From assembly GCF_003863965.1 (NCBI RefSeq), contig NZ_RRCN01000001.1, positions 2,304,527 through 2,368,526 of the forward strand: a stretch of DNA of 64,000 nt. Reading direction: 5' to 3'. Under the pieces are notes generated by a model. The model ran no database searches. It saw only the letters and a program-made list of their open reading frames with translations, and was not told where the DNA came from. This document shows, one piece after another, positions 51,507 through 61,108 of the stretch. Position numbers and translations under genes: made by a program. The first letter of the stretch is position 1. Each line of letters starts with the position of its first letter. The DNA comes from Paenibacillus oralis (lineage in GTDB: Bacteria > Bacillota > Bacilli > Paenibacillales > Paenibacillaceae).

Positions 51507-52658
51507 TTAAAATTTGATTTTCAGGCTGTCGCCCTCAACATACACGCCTTCGGAGCGCGTTATCGGCAGCTTCTGCTCCGCCGTGAAGCCGATCGTTTCT
51601 CCGTCCCTAAGCGTGACGTCCCGATCGATGACATACCCGGCGAGGTCGATCAGGAAATCGCGCAGCTCGGCGGGCGGGGCCTGGCTGTCCAGCACTTCGA
51701 TTTCATCCTTCCCGAACGACGCCAGTCCGTTCGTGTAACCGCTGATTCCTTTTTCGCCACCGACCAATCCGAAATGAATCAAATTAAGCAGGGGAATGGT
51801 GTCCTCCGACTTCATCACTTCCGCTAACTCCACAAAAAACTCCGGCTGAAAAACGGTACCGGACGTATAGATGCCAACCGCGTTCGGCAGCTTCAAACAG
51901 CTTGCCGCCAGTTTGGCGTACATTTTGCCGCACTCAAGCGGGGAGACGGAGCGGGGAAACGTGGCCACAATGATTTGAGCCACATGCGTTTTGGTTACCT
52001 CCACCGCCTCGCGCCACATATAGTTGCCTTGGGCATGGAACTCGGCTTCTCCGTTCGGTACGGGAGCGTCGACAAAGCTGACGGCCAAGGTGCAGCCCTC
52101 CGCTTCAAAAACCAAGGTGCCTTCTTTATCCTTTTCAGGGTATTCTTGTTCATCCTCGTCCTGTGAGTAGGTGATATTCCAATCCTGCAACAGGTTGGCC
52201 TTAATCAACTCCAGGTCGCATTCATGGGTATTCAGCAGCACGAACCCATTAAAAATTCCGGAGGATGTTTCGTCTTCTTCATTGCCGGCAGAGCCGTCCG
52301 CCTGAGCCTGAACTTGCGCTTCCGCGGCCTCCAGTTCCGCCGCCCGCTTCATCCAATATTCGCGGATCATCTCGACCATGGCGATCGCTTCCTGCTCGGC
52401 CGTGGCCGGATCATAGGGCTGCATTTCGCTGAAGATATGGCCGCAATGCTCGGTATCGGACGGATCTTCATAGCCGCCGCATACGCCCAGGAGCCACTTG
52501 CCGAGCAAGTTTTTTTTGTACTTGAACATGTAGTAGTGCATGCTGTGCAAATCAAATTCCCCGGCGATTTCGATTTTGCTGGGTTCCCGGCCGAGCTCGT
52601 TTTCATGCGCCAGCCAACCCGCCATCGATGCCATGGCCGCCTGCTGTTGAGGTGTCAT
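51507..52658 (-). CDS. DUF4261-domain protein
   Basis: A 383-aa soluble acidic protein. The N-terminal 130 residues have a helical part (MTPQQQAAMASMAGWLAHENELG) and an Ala/Glu/Gln-rich linker; the DUF4261 domain follows (PLECGKMYAKLAASCLKLPNAVGIYTSGTVFQPEFF, about residues 245-280). The function is unknown; the family is found next to immunity and toxin genes in some bacteria. The start ATG at 52658 is 13 bases after GGAGAGGAATG. No neighbour suggests a role. Confidence 0.75.
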   Translation of the reverse strand: MTPQQQAAMASMAGWLAHENELGREPSKIEIAGEFDLHSMHYYMFKYKKNLLGKWLLGVCGGYEDPSDTEHCGHIFSEMQPYDPATAEQEAIAMVEMIREYWMKRAAELEAAEAQVQAQADGSAGNEEDETSSGIFNGFVLLNTHECDLELIKANLLQDWNITYSQDEDEQEYPEKDKEGTLVFEAEGCTLAVSFVDAPVPNGEAEFHAQGNYMWREAVEVTKTHVAQIIVATFPRSVSPLECGKMYAKLAASCLKLPNAVGIYTSGTVFQPEFFVELAEVMKSEDTIPLLNLIHFGLVGGEKGISGYTNGLASFGKDEIEVLDSQAPPAELRDFLIDLAGYVIDRDVTLRDGETIGFTAEQKLPITRSEGVYVEGDSLKIKF

Positions 52659-52862
52659 TCATTCCTCTCCTTCGTGAGTGAAAATACTCTCTAAAGGTAT
52701 ATTCTACCAACCCGAGAGAAACAGTTCAATGCTTCATCAGACCTCCATTAGAACTATGGAATTTCATGGGAACGTATAGTATCCTTAACTCTGGCACGCA
52801 ACCGCATTAAAGTAAATCAACAACTACAGAACGCATGGATTGAAAAAGGGAGGAAACGCAGG

Positions 52863-54515
52863 TTGTTTAAAAAAGTGATCGTCATCATGAGTTTACTATT
52901 GAGTTGTATGAGCGGCGGCCTGGCGGCGGAAGCGCAAACCCCGGCAGCGGAAGAGGGGGGCGTTATCCTAACGGAAACGGGCAGCGATAATACGGCGGAA
53001 GAGACCGGCGGAACAACGGGCACAGAATCGGATGGCCGCCCCGAAATGGATCTGAACGATGCCATCGTTTTAAGCATCGACAGTTCCAAGGCTTACGTCA
53101 AGGGCCAAATGACCCGGATCGATGGAACGAATTCCGGGGTTACCCCTTTTGTGGAGAAAGGGAATACATTAGTCCCTTTGCGGTTTCTGGCGGATCAACT
53201 GGGCGCGAAATTGTCGCTCAACGCGAAAACAGGAGACATCACGATTACGGCCAACGGCCAGACGGCCAAAACGCGTATCGGTGAGCAGGCGCTCTACATC
53301 AATGACCGGAAGATCGTCATGAGCGCTCCGGGCCAAGCGGTGAACGGCACGACTTATTTGCCGCTGCGGAACGTGGTCGAAGATCTTTTTCAGAAGAAGC
53401 TGTTTTTTAAAGACGGGATCATTGTGATCAGCGACGGCGAAAAAAACATTTCCGGCGATGTGCTGGCATCTTTAAAGAAAAGTTTGCAGCCCAGGGCCAT
53501 CTATGCCGGCGAATTAATGATGTATTATATGTACGGCGACGGGACGGTCGAGAAAATCGACATTGACACCCGCCCTTCTTCGGAGATCCGTTCGCAGGAA
53601 ATGAATCGGGTGGAATATACGGATGGACTCTTTTTTTACATACAGGATTATTTGGGGACAGTGGATAAAAATTATTTCTACCGGGCCGATCTCAACGGCA
53701 ACCTGAAAACTTTCCATTTTCCCCAGAGTGAACAGTTGGGTCTCGTGATGGGCCAGGACGGGGATCTCTATTTTAATCGGCCGAACGGCGACATCGTGAA
53801 GATCAACTATGACGACGACACGGGCGCACGCCATGTGATCGGCAAGGGTAATTTAATGAAAGACAACGCCTATATCAAAAACGATGTGATTTGGTTCACC
53901 GATGCCGATGCCGATTATGCCATTTATAAGCTGCAGAACGGAAAAAAAACAAAACTGTCCAAGGCGAATTGCTTCATCCGTTATGTATACAATAATTGGA
54001 TTTATTATGGCCATTACGAAAACAAACGCTGGACGTTGTACCGCATGAGTATGGACGGAAGCCATCAAAAGAAACTGTCCGGAGATGCCGATGTAAACGA
54101 TTCGATCATCTTCAACAACAAAATCTATTATCTGGACAACCGCGCTAAAACGCTGCGCGAAATGAACCTCGACGGATCCGGCAAAAGGGCGGTCGCCAAG
54201 CTAAACGATCCCGGGATGCAGATCTTCGACATGGTCGGGGGAACGCTTTATTACACCGAAGAAAATCAGTTGAAGTGGACGCAATCCTTATGGAAGGTTG
54301 ACATATTGACAGGCGCGAAAAAACGGCTGGCCACCGCGGACCTCGATTTTGATTCCGGCTGGCTGCGGATCAGAAACGTCAAAGCGTTGGGGAATTACGT
54401 ATATTACACGTTCGCAGACGGGGTTTATGCCGTGAACAAGAACGGGGGCACTCCGAACAAGCTCGGGAGTTTGCCAAATGCCATCAGGGATGCTGTCAGC
54501 ATTAAGGAACAATGA
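52863..54515 (+). CDS. Exported stalk-domain protein with DUF5050-type repeats
   Basis: A 550-aa exported protein. The start is TTG at 52863, nine bases after GGGAGG. A signal peptide (MFKKVIVIMSLLLSCMSGGLAAEA) and an acidic Gly/Thr linker are followed by a copper-amine-oxidase-N-like stalk domain (about 70-190, with TLVPLRFLADQLGA and TYLPLRNVVEDLF). The rest is a beta-propeller-like set of YxxxxDG repeats as in DUF5050 (for example YRMSMDGSHQKKL). These proteins are cell-wall or surface associated in Paenibacillus; the role is unknown. A terminator follows. Confidence 0.85.
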   Translation: MFKKVIVIMSLLLSCMSGGLAAEAQTPAAEEGGVILTETGSDNTAEETGGTTGTESDGRPEMDLNDAIVLSIDSSKAYVKGQMTRIDGTNSGVTPFVEKGNTLVPLRFLADQLGAKLSLNAKTGDITITANGQTAKTRIGEQALYINDRKIVMSAPGQAVNGTTYLPLRNVVEDLFQKKLFFKDGIIVISDGEKNISGDVLASLKKSLQPRAIYAGELMMYYMYGDGTVEKIDIDTRPSSEIRSQEMNRVEYTDGLFFYIQDYLGTVDKNYFYRADLNGNLKTFHFPQSEQLGLVMGQDGDLYFNRPNGDIVKINYDDDTGARHVIGKGNLMKDNAYIKNDVIWFTDADADYAIYKLQNGKKTKLSKANCFIRYVYNNWIYYGHYENKRWTLYRMSMDGSHQKKLSGDADVNDSIIFNNKIYYLDNRAKTLREMNLDGSGKRAVAKLNDPGMQIFDMVGGTLYYTEENQLKWTQSLWKVDILTGAKKRLATADLDFDSGWLRIRNVKALGNYVYYTFADGVYAVNKNGGTPNKLGSLPNAIRDAVSIKEQ

Positions 54516-54527
54516 ATATTTTCGGTC

Positions 54528-54559
54528 AAGGACACTGGCTTATGCCCAGTGTCCTTTTG
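54528..54559. terminator. Terminator shared by the stalk-domain gene and the DUF5367 gene
   Basis: AAGGACACTGG pairs with CCAGTGTCCTT around a CTTATGC loop and is followed by TT. The stop codon of the leftward gene lies in the loop. Confidence 0.8.
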
Positions 54560-54944
54560 CACGAATCCCCGTTATAATTATTAATCCATAGGCCCAAAGC
54601 AGCCAAGCCGCCAACAACGGCATACTGCTGTCGGTGATGCCCGGGAAGACGAAGCGGTGGAAGGGAAGCGACAGTGCGTCAAGGAGCATCCCGGGCAAAA
54701 CGGTATAGACGGCGGGGCATAACCGCTCTGACGGCGAAAGGCGATGCAGGGAATACAGCGGCATCATGCACCCCCAGATCAAGGGGATGGCGGCAACGAA
54801 ACAAATCGCCGTGCTGATCGGCTTTTCCTCATCCATCAACATGCCTCCCAAAAAATGAAAAACGACGGTGGCCGCGAGCCAGAGGAGAAATCCCCACAGC
54901 AGAAAAACTCCGTTCCCCGTCCTGGTTGCTGTTCCGGTTCTCAT
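54540..54944 (-). CDS. DUF5367-family membrane protein
   Basis: A 134-aa protein with four helices (about residues 12-33, 45-62, 75-95 and 108-127) and the short N-terminal Arg/Thr-rich tail MRTGTATRTGN. It belongs to a small Bacillota family of unknown function. Its ATG shares one base with the stop of the TetR-family gene upstream (TAATG), so the two are translationally coupled and the TetR protein is its likely regulator. Confidence 0.72.
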   Translation of the reverse strand: MRTGTATRTGNGVFLLWGFLLWLAATVVFHFLGGMLMDEEKPISTAICFVAAIPLIWGCMMPLYSLHRLSPSERLCPAVYTVLPGMLLDALSLPFHRFVFPGITDSSMPLLAAWLLWAYGLIIITGIRAKGHWA

Positions 54945-55516
54945 TAGCTCCCTCCTTTTGATATGAAATTAAACATGGCCTGAAGCGCATCAAATGTTTT
55001 CTCTTTAGGAAAATCCTCGTCCAGCAAAGCTTGCACGGCCAACCCGTCAATGATCGCGTTCATCAAAATGCCCCATTGGTCCATCGATATTTGCTCCACG
55101 GGGGAGCTGCTTCCCCAGTGGTCTTCAAGAATTCCGGCGAGGTGTTTGTTTTCTTCGCGGATCATCTCGCCCAACCGCCGGCGGTTGGGTTCCAGATGCA
55201 GGCTGGCCGCCAGCGAAGCGAAAAACAACCGGTGATAGGTGGAGTCGTACCCGCACCTTTCTTTGGCCGATTGCAGCGCCTCTTCCACGCTGGCATGGCT
55301 CTGCCGCAGAGACTCCCAGGAGGAATCGCACAGGCTTTGCACCAGCTCGATCATCAACTGTTCTTTCGTCCGGAAATGATAAAAGACGGTTCCCTGGCTC
55401 ACCTTCGCTTGTTCGGCGACCGCCTTCAGCGTCGTTTTTTCAATTCCCTTTTGTACGACGCATTCCTGGGCGGCCCGCAAAAGCTCCTCACGGGTCACAA
55501 CATTGGGTTTTGCCAT
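54944..55516 (-). CDS. TetR-family transcriptional regulator
   Basis: A 190-aa regulator with the helix-turn-helix TTLKAVAEQAKVSQGTVFYHFRTKEQLM (about residues 28-55) and a helical ligand domain of the BetI/TetR_C_6 kind. ATG 55516 is ten bases after AAGGAGGG; a GTG at 55537 would put the ribosome site inside the gene. It forms an operon with the DUF5367 gene. This layout (TetR plus small membrane protein) mirrors the DUF5360/TetR pair at 26.2-27.1 kb. Confidence 0.87.
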   Translation of the reverse strand: MAKPNVVTREELLRAAQECVVQKGIEKTTLKAVAEQAKVSQGTVFYHFRTKEQLMIELVQSLCDSSWESLRQSHASVEEALQSAKERCGYDSTYHRLFFASLAASLHLEPNRRRLGEMIREENKHLAGILEDHWGSSSPVEQISMDQWGILMNAIIDGLAVQALLDEDFPKEKTFDALQAMFNFISKGGS

Positions 55517-55708
55517 AGGTTTATTTCCCTCCTTCACAGTAAGTTGTTCAAATAACTAACTCTTCGTTTTAAGTATTATCCTACATCCCGGTTTTTGGTT
55601 TGTCAATTATAGGTAATCAAAACCGTTTTGAAGACAAGGAATTTTGTATTTTGTGGAGAAATTTGTAATATTGTATCGCTTAAATTTAATAAATGGGGGT
55701 TCATTTCG

Positions 55709-56275
55709 GTGAAAAACAATCGTATAAAGATTGGAAATACCCAAGCACATTGGAATCAGGCAGGTACTCGCATATTGAAATACTCTGTAGAGATGTATGA
55801 CAACGGTTTAAACGAGCATAAAGTTATTTCTGCACCAGAGATGGATATCCTGCGAAATAAAATTGATATCCAGATTTTAAAGTGGGAAGAAAAATGGAGT
55901 AAGCTTGAGACCAGACGTATGATGGTTGCGGAACAGGAAGCAAGTATTGAAGAAGCGGCAAGAATGACCTTAGAAGCGCAAGAGGCCATCAGCATGATTG
56001 ATAATTTATTGATTCATACGCTTTCTATCGATGACGCCGTGAATTGGGATGTGTTAAAGAAGAACGAGGAATTTCCCGAAAAAATTCCGCCTAAGCCAAG
56101 CCCAAAAGCAAAAAGGGAGTACCCGGACCAGCCTAGGAAAGAGGAACCCGTTCTCACCTTCATAGAAAAAATATTCAAGGCGAAAAAAGAACAAAAAATT
56201 AGAGAGTACGAGAATAGGTATACTACTTTTTTCTTAAAGAACAAGATGAATATAATAAAAAAATTGATGAGATGA
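55709..56275 (+). CDS. N-terminal part of a frameshifted Mrr-type restriction endonuclease
   Basis: 188 codons, probably the front half of the protein continued at 56272. The likely start is GTG 55709 (MKNNRIKIGNTQAHWNQAG) after GGGGG; the frame is open from ATG 55628 but without a ribosome site. It is helical with coiled-coil character (KWEEKWSKLETRRMMVAEQEASIEEAARMT, about 53-82) and a Pro/Lys-rich hinge (PEKIPPKPSPKAKREYP). Near 56226 a run of six T changes the frame; one more T would join it to the next ORF without a stop. AT-rich, likely acquired. Confidence 0.6.
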   Translation: MKNNRIKIGNTQAHWNQAGTRILKYSVEMYDNGLNEHKVISAPEMDILRNKIDIQILKWEEKWSKLETRRMMVAEQEASIEEAARMTLEAQEAISMIDNLLIHTLSIDDAVNWDVLKKNEEFPEKIPPKPSPKAKREYPDQPRKEEPVLTFIEKIFKAKKEQKIREYENRYTTFFLKNKMNIIKKLMR

Positions 56276-57300
56276 AGGAAGCGTATTTCAATCTAAATGA
56301 AGATTCCGTTGTGGAATATTGCGAAATGGTGTTGGAAAATTCGATGTATCCCGAGTCTTTTCCCAAAAGCTTTGAGTTAGAGTACAGCAGTGAAACTAAA
56401 ATACTTATTGTAGAGTATCAATTACCGTCGATCGAGTGTTTTCCAACCTTAAAAGAAGTGAAATATTTAACATCCAAGAAAGAGTTAAAGGAAACCCATC
56501 TTACGGAAAATCAAGTCACAAAAATGTTTGATGAAGCAATGTATAAAATAGCTCTTAGAACAATGCATGAGCTTTTTGAGGCGGATCGAGCGAATGCTAT
56601 TGAGGCTGTTTCTTTCAATGGTTGGGTTAACGCAATCAATAAAGCGACCGGCAAGGAAGAGAATAATTGCATCATAACTATTCAAGTCAAGAAGGAGCAG
56701 TTTGCAGACATTGATCTGGCAAATGTTGATCCCAGAACATGTTTTAAGAGTTTAAAGGGCATAGCCGGCAGTAAGCTAAGTGCATTAAGTCCGGTTAAGC
56801 CGATTCTACAAATTAGTAAATCCGATAAGAGGTTCGTTGATAGTTATGATGTTGCGGACCAGTTAGATGAATCAACGAATTTGGCCGCGATGGATTGGGA
56901 AGATTTTGAACATCTGATTCGTGAATTATTTGAAAAAGAATTTAAGAGCCATGGCGGGGAAGTTAAAGTAACAAGAGCCAGTAGAGATGGAGGCGTTGAT
57001 GCGGTTGCTTTCGATCCGGATCCGATCAGAGGCGGCAAGATTGTAATACAGGCAAAAAGATATACGAATGTTGTTAGTGTTTCGGCGGTTCGGGATTTGT
57101 ATGGGACAGTGGTTAATGAAGGGGCAACCAAAGGGATTCTCGTTTCCACCGCAGACTACGGTCCTGATTCATACGAATTTGCTAAAGATAAACCCCTGAC
57201 CTTATTAAATGGATCAAATTTACTGCACCTGCTGGAGAAACATGGGCATCATGCGAGAATTGATCTTCGCGAAGCCAAGAAAATACTATCGGGAAACTAG
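56272..57300 (+). CDS. Mrr-type restriction endonuclease domain protein (C-terminal part)
   Basis: 342 codons. The catalytic domain of the Mrr/PD-(D/E)xK kind is near residues 210-310: WEDFEHLIRELFEKEF, ASRDGGVDAVAFDP with the Asp, and IVIQAKRY with the QAK form of the E/QxK motif, then TVVNEGATKGILVSTADYG. Such enzymes cut modified or foreign DNA. The reading frame is open upstream of the ATG as LKEQDEYNKKIDE and meets the N-terminal ORF at the T6 run, so the two are probably one gene of about 540 aa broken by a -1 deletion, or a sequencing error. Confidence 0.78.
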   Translation: MKEAYFNLNEDSVVEYCEMVLENSMYPESFPKSFELEYSSETKILIVEYQLPSIECFPTLKEVKYLTSKKELKETHLTENQVTKMFDEAMYKIALRTMHELFEADRANAIEAVSFNGWVNAINKATGKEENNCIITIQVKKEQFADIDLANVDPRTCFKSLKGIAGSKLSALSPVKPILQISKSDKRFVDSYDVADQLDESTNLAAMDWEDFEHLIRELFEKEFKSHGGEVKVTRASRDGGVDAVAFDPDPIRGGKIVIQAKRYTNVVSVSAVRDLYGTVVNEGATKGILVSTADYGPDSYEFAKDKPLTLLNGSNLLHLLEKHGHHARIDLREAKKILSGN

Positions 57301-57310
57301 TGGTTGTCAC

Positions 57311-57370
57311 AAAAAAGCTAAGGCATGACCCAATCGCATCCCAAAGGATGCTCAAGGTACATGCCTAGCT
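57311..57370 (-). terminator. Terminator of the AEC-carrier operon
   Basis: On the minus strand AGCTAGGCATG pairs with CATGCCTTAGCT and is followed by TTTTTT; an inner GCATCC/GGATGC hairpin lies in the loop. It ends the leftward operon and may also serve the endonuclease gene. Confidence 0.75.
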
Positions 57371-57381
57371 ATAAAGTTTAG

Positions 57382-58317
57382 TCATAGACCGGATCCGACC
57401 ACGGCGGCGATGGCCGGAATTGTAAGCACGGATACCAATGTCGTAATAAAAATAAGCTGCGCCGCCAAATACGAATCGGCTTTGTATTGCTCCGTCAGTA
57501 TCGTCAGATTGGGCGGAGTCGGCATTGCGGCGATAATAACAGGAATGGCGAGAACCAGTCCGCCGAAACCCAATATTTTAAGCAAAACAAAGAACAGCAG
57601 GGGCAGTGCCAGCAAGCGCAGGCCGGCGAACACAAATGCTTTCGGATTGGTAAACACCTTTTTCAGGCTGAATGCGGCCAGCATCATCCCTGCCACCGCC
57701 ATCGCCAACGGCGTGGTCGTCGCCGACATCAAATCGATGACGCCGGAGAAAATCCCGGGGATTTTCACGGAAAACAAAAAGAGCAGGATGCCGATTAAAG
57801 TGGCGATGTTCGGCGGAGTCAACAAAATGCGCCAGCTCATCGTTTCTTTGTCGCCGTTGATTTTGGAAAAGATGAGGCCGCCAAGAATATAAAACACGAT
57901 GTTAATCGGGATCGCAAAAATGGCCGAATAGAACATGCCGTCATCGCCGAACAGGGCGTAGCACACCGGCCAGCCCATGAAGCCGTAATTGGTGATGACG
58001 AAAGTGAATTCGTAAACCGTTTTGCGCCTGACATCCGTTTCGCCAAGGAGCTTTAACCCGAACCAGCGGAGCGCATATCCGAAAACGAGGAAGGCTGCGC
58101 TCATGCCGACCATGATCAGCACGTCATGCAGTTTGTCCTGTGAAAATTCTTGGTTCATCGAGCGGATCATCGTGCACGGGATGCTGACGTAAAAAAGGAA
58201 ATTGCTTAAATCGCTGCGGAAGGTATCCGTTACGATTTTGTATTTGATCACGGCAAAGCCGATCAACATGATGAAAAATAAGGTAATAATCTCATTGTAG
58301 GCTGAAATTAAGCTCAT
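57382..58317 (-). CDS. AEC-family (auxin efflux carrier type) transporter
   Basis: A 311-aa membrane protein with ten helices in two halves and the AEC marks FTFVITNYGFMGWPV (about residues 105-120) and IPVIIAAMPTPPNLTILTEQY near the C-terminus. The family exports organic acids, amino acids or similar anions. It is the last gene of a leftward operon with an amino-acid-type ABC importer and an amidohydrolase, so it may export the released acid. The ATG at 58317 is used. Confidence 0.87.
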   Translation of the reverse strand: MSLISAYNEIITLFFIMLIGFAVIKYKIVTDTFRSDLSNFLFYVSIPCTMIRSMNQEFSQDKLHDVLIMVGMSAAFLVFGYALRWFGLKLLGETDVRRKTVYEFTFVITNYGFMGWPVCYALFGDDGMFYSAIFAIPINIVFYILGGLIFSKINGDKETMSWRILLTPPNIATLIGILLFLFSVKIPGIFSGVIDLMSATTTPLAMAVAGMMLAAFSLKKVFTNPKAFVFAGLRLLALPLLFFVLLKILGFGGLVLAIPVIIAAMPTPPNLTILTEQYKADSYLAAQLIFITTLVSVLTIPAIAAVVGSGL

Positions 58318-58380
58318 AACTGGCTCCTTCTGAATATCCGATTAACGGAAACGGGCCCCGGTAATTCATACACCATCGGC

Positions 58381-59130
58381 TCATGAAGTGATTCTTTTTA
58401 AAAACTGTTTGGTGCGCTCTTCCCGCGGATTCGTGAGAATCTCTTCCGTTCCTCCTTCTTCGATGATATTGCCGCCGTCCATGAACACGACGCGGGAGGC
58501 GACCTCGCGAGCGAACGAAATTTCATGGGTCACGACGATCATCGTAATTCCTGTGCTCGCGACCGCCTTGATCGTCGCAAGCACTTCTCCTACGAGTTCC
58601 GGATCCAAAGCGGACGTCGGTTCATCGAACAATATTACGTCCGGGTTTAGAATCAGCGCCCGCGCGATACCGGCGCGCTGCTGCTGTCCGCCGGAAATTT
58701 GCGTCGGGTAGAAGTCCGCCTTTTCCTTGAGGCCGACCTTCTCCAGCACGTCCCGGCTCCGGGCTTCCGCTTCTTCGCGCTTCATTTTTTTTACGGTGAC
58801 CAGCGCCTCCATGACGTTTTCCAGCACCGTTTTGTTTTGAAACAAATTGTAATTCTGGAACACCATCGCCGTTTTGCGGCGCAAAGTGAGCACATCCCTT
58901 TTGTGGGGATGGTGGCATTTCACGGTAAAACCGTTGACCGTAACGCTGCCCTCGTCGGCATTTTCCAGGAAGTTAATGGTGCGGAGCAGGGTAGTTTTGC
59001 CCGATCCGCTGGGACCGAGGATAACCACGACCTCTCCCTTGCCGACATTCAAGTTTACCCCCTTCAAAATATGAAGCGCGCCAAAAGATTTGTGGATGTT
59101 GCTCAACTGCACCATTGGCTCTGTCGTCAT
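58381..59130 (-). CDS. Polar amino acid ABC transporter ATP-binding protein (GlnQ/YxeO-like)
   Basis: A 249-aa ATPase with Walker [10 protein letters not shown] (about 40-48), signature ISGGQQQR (about 147), Walker [15 protein letters not shown] and the switch His in VVTHE. It is of the glutamine/cystine class. The ATG at 59130 follows AGGAGGACCATT. The order lipoprotein, permease, permease, M20 hydrolase, ATPase resembles the yxeMNOP region of Bacillus subtilis, where modified sulfur amino acids are imported and processed, except that there are two permeases here. Confidence 0.9.
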   Translation of the reverse strand: MTTEPMVQLSNIHKSFGALHILKGVNLNVGKGEVVVILGPSGSGKTTLLRTINFLENADEGSVTVNGFTVKCHHPHKRDVLTLRRKTAMVFQNYNLFQNKTVLENVMEALVTVKKMKREEAEARSRDVLEKVGLKEKADFYPTQISGGQQQRAGIARALILNPDVILFDEPTSALDPELVGEVLATIKAVASTGITMIVVTHEISFAREVASRVVFMDGGNIIEEGGTEEILTNPREERTKQFLKRITS

Positions 59131-59162
59131 AATGGTCCTCCTCTTTCTCCAACAGGTAATCG

Positions 59163-60359
59163 TTATTCCCAGTCCAAAAACAGCTTTGCATATTCCAGGG
59201 TGGCTAATGTCCCTTTGATGAGACAGGATTCATCCAGGTCGTATTTTCGCGTGTAGCCGTCCGCCCCTGTGCCGAGTTTCGGATTATCGATCCCCAATAA
59301 CACAAACACGCCGGAGAACTCGTCGATATAAGTCCCGAACGTGTCCGAACGCATTTGCGGCGGTAAACTGTAGTTGCTTTCGGCTTCCGGCACCACCTTG
59401 AGGATCGCTTCCCGCGCCCGCGCGGCATCCTCAGGACGGTTGACCACGGGCATGCCGCGTCCGAAATAGTCGATGCTGATCTGGCAGCGGTGAGCGGTGA
59501 CGATATGCTCGACCCAGCGCCCGAACGAGCTTTGCAGATGCAAACCGACATTCCGGTCAAAAAAACGCATCGTTCCCGACATCGAGCAGGTATCAGGAAT
59601 CATGTTGGACGTGCTTCCGCCTTCGATTTTGCCGAAGGACAGAACCACATTCTCGTAAGGATTGATTTCTCGCGCGATCATGCCTTGGATGTCGCCCACG
59701 ATTTGCGCACAGCAATCGATCGGGTTGACCGTTTTGTCTGGACGTGAACCGTGCCCGCCTTCGCCGGTAACTGTGATCTGAAACCCGATGGCGCCGGCCA
59801 GCCGTGCGCCTGCTTCCACCGCAAAGCCGCCGGACGGCAGGGAAGACTCGAGGTATATCCCCCAGGCGCCGTCGACCTTCTCTCCCGCGAGCGCGTCCAT
59901 CATCGCCTGCAGCCCGATCACCTTCTCCGCGCCTTCCTCAAAGCAGAACAAGATCCGTCCTTTGATCCGTTTCTTCCGCTGCGACAGAAGCCTGGCCGCG
60001 CCAAGCAGCATCGCCATATGCCCGTCGTGTCCGCAGAGATGGGCGACGCCTTCGCGTTCGGAAATTACGACTTTCTCCCGCAGCAGATTGAAGGAGCTTT
60101 CCTGAACGGGGATGGCGTCCATGTCGCTGCGCAGAACGAGCGTTTTGCCTGGCAGCGCGCCCGTCAGTTCGCCGATGAGGCCGGCGTGGCCGACCCGGCG
60201 AACACGAATCCCCATTTGCTCCAGCTCGCCGGCGATTTTCGCGCAGGTTTCTTTTTCTTGCCCCCCCAGCTCCGGGAAGCGGTGAAAGTGGCGGCGCAGG
60301 CCGATTAAGTATTTTTCGCATTGTTTTAGTTCATCGTCATCCCAAATATCAGGCAACAT
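59163..60359 (-). CDS. M20-family amidohydrolase (YxeP/hippurate-hydrolase-like)
   Basis: A 398-aa zinc or manganese hydrolase that would remove an acyl group from an N-acylated amino acid. Metal-site motifs are [14 protein letters not shown] (about 20-33), RSDMDAIPV (about 83), [10 protein letters not shown] (about 113-122) and the late GTGADGY. The lid domain holds [19 protein letters not shown] 60359 follows AAAGGAGATGCGTT; an upstream ATG at 60443 lies in the permease gene. It sits among amino-acid transport genes, so the imported molecule is probably the acylated or conjugated substrate. Confidence 0.88.
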   Translation of the reverse strand: MLPDIWDDDELKQCEKYLIGLRRHFHRFPELGGQEKETCAKIAGELEQMGIRVRRVGHAGLIGELTGALPGKTLVLRSDMDAIPVQESSFNLLREKVVISEREGVAHLCGHDGHMAMLLGAARLLSQRKKRIKGRILFCFEEGAEKVIGLQAMMDALAGEKVDGAWGIYLESSLPSGGFAVEAGARLAGAIGFQITVTGEGGHGSRPDKTVNPIDCCAQIVGDIQGMIAREINPYENVVLSFGKIEGGSTSNMIPDTCSMSGTMRFFDRNVGLHLQSSFGRWVEHIVTAHRCQISIDYFGRGMPVVNRPEDAARAREAILKVVPEAESNYSLPPQMRSDTFGTYIDEFSGVFVLLGIDNPKLGTGADGYTRKYDLDESCLIKGTLATLEYAKLFLDWE

Positions 60360-60381
60360 AACGCATCTCCTTTTCCGGTGA

Positions 60382-61083
60382 TTAACGCAGTGATTTTCGG
60401 AAATGCCCCATCCGTTTCTCCATTCTGGCAAACAACTGTTCAAAGGCGATGCACATGCCCCAGTAGATCAGCGAGACGATCGCATAGATTTCCATGAACC
60501 TGTAGGAGTCGGTCGCCTCGATATTGGCCATGTTCATCATTTCGACCACGGCCACCACTGATGCGAGCGAAGACCCTTTGACTCCCCCGAGAAATAAGTT
60601 GCCCAAATTCGGTATCGCCACGACGAACGCCTGGGGGAACACAACCCGAAGATAGGCTTCGCTCGTCGTCATGCCGACGGAATAGGCCGCTTCCATCTGC
60701 CCCTTCGGCACGGATAGCAGGGCGGACCGAATCGCTTCGGTCAGATAGGCCGAACGTTCAAGACTTAGCGCAATGATCGCGAAGACGATCGGGTGTACTC
60801 CGTTCACCGAGAGCGGAAGCCCCGTCGCTTCGGCTATCGCGTCGACGAGCTTCGGAATGCCGTAATAGGCGATGAACAGATGAACCAACAGCGGCGTCCC
60901 CCGCATGACCGATAAATACAAGGTCACCCATCTTCGGATCACCGGTATTTTGTAAATCAGCACAAGCGCGCAAAACATAGCGATAATCATGCCGAAAAAC
61001 ATGGCGGTGACACTGAGCAGCAGTGTAATCGGCGCTGCCGACAACAACTTCCAAAATTGCTCCAGGTAAAAGTCCATTTGCAT
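60382..61083 (-). CDS. Polar amino acid ABC transporter permease 2
   Basis: A 233-aa permease of the HisM/GlnP type with about five helices, the SVMRGTPLLVHLFIAYYG motif (about residues 58-75) and the EAA-like loop EAAYSVGMTTSEAYLRVVFPQA (about 131-152). It is 25 bp after the first permease. ATG 61083 follows AAAGGGAAGTGAA; ATG 61077 is an alternative. It forms a heterodimer with permease 1. Confidence 0.88.
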   Translation of the reverse strand: MQMDFYLEQFWKLLSAAPITLLLSVTAMFFGMIIAMFCALVLIYKIPVIRRWVTLYLSVMRGTPLLVHLFIAYYGIPKLVDAIAEATGLPLSVNGVHPIVFAIIALSLERSAYLTEAIRSALLSVPKGQMEAAYSVGMTTSEAYLRVVFPQAFVVAIPNLGNLFLGGVKGSSLASVVAVVEMMNMANIEATDSYRFMEIYAIVSLIYWGMCIAFEQLFARMEKRMGHFRKSLR

Positions 61084-61108
61084 TTCACTTCCCTTTCGTC
61101 CGGGTCAG

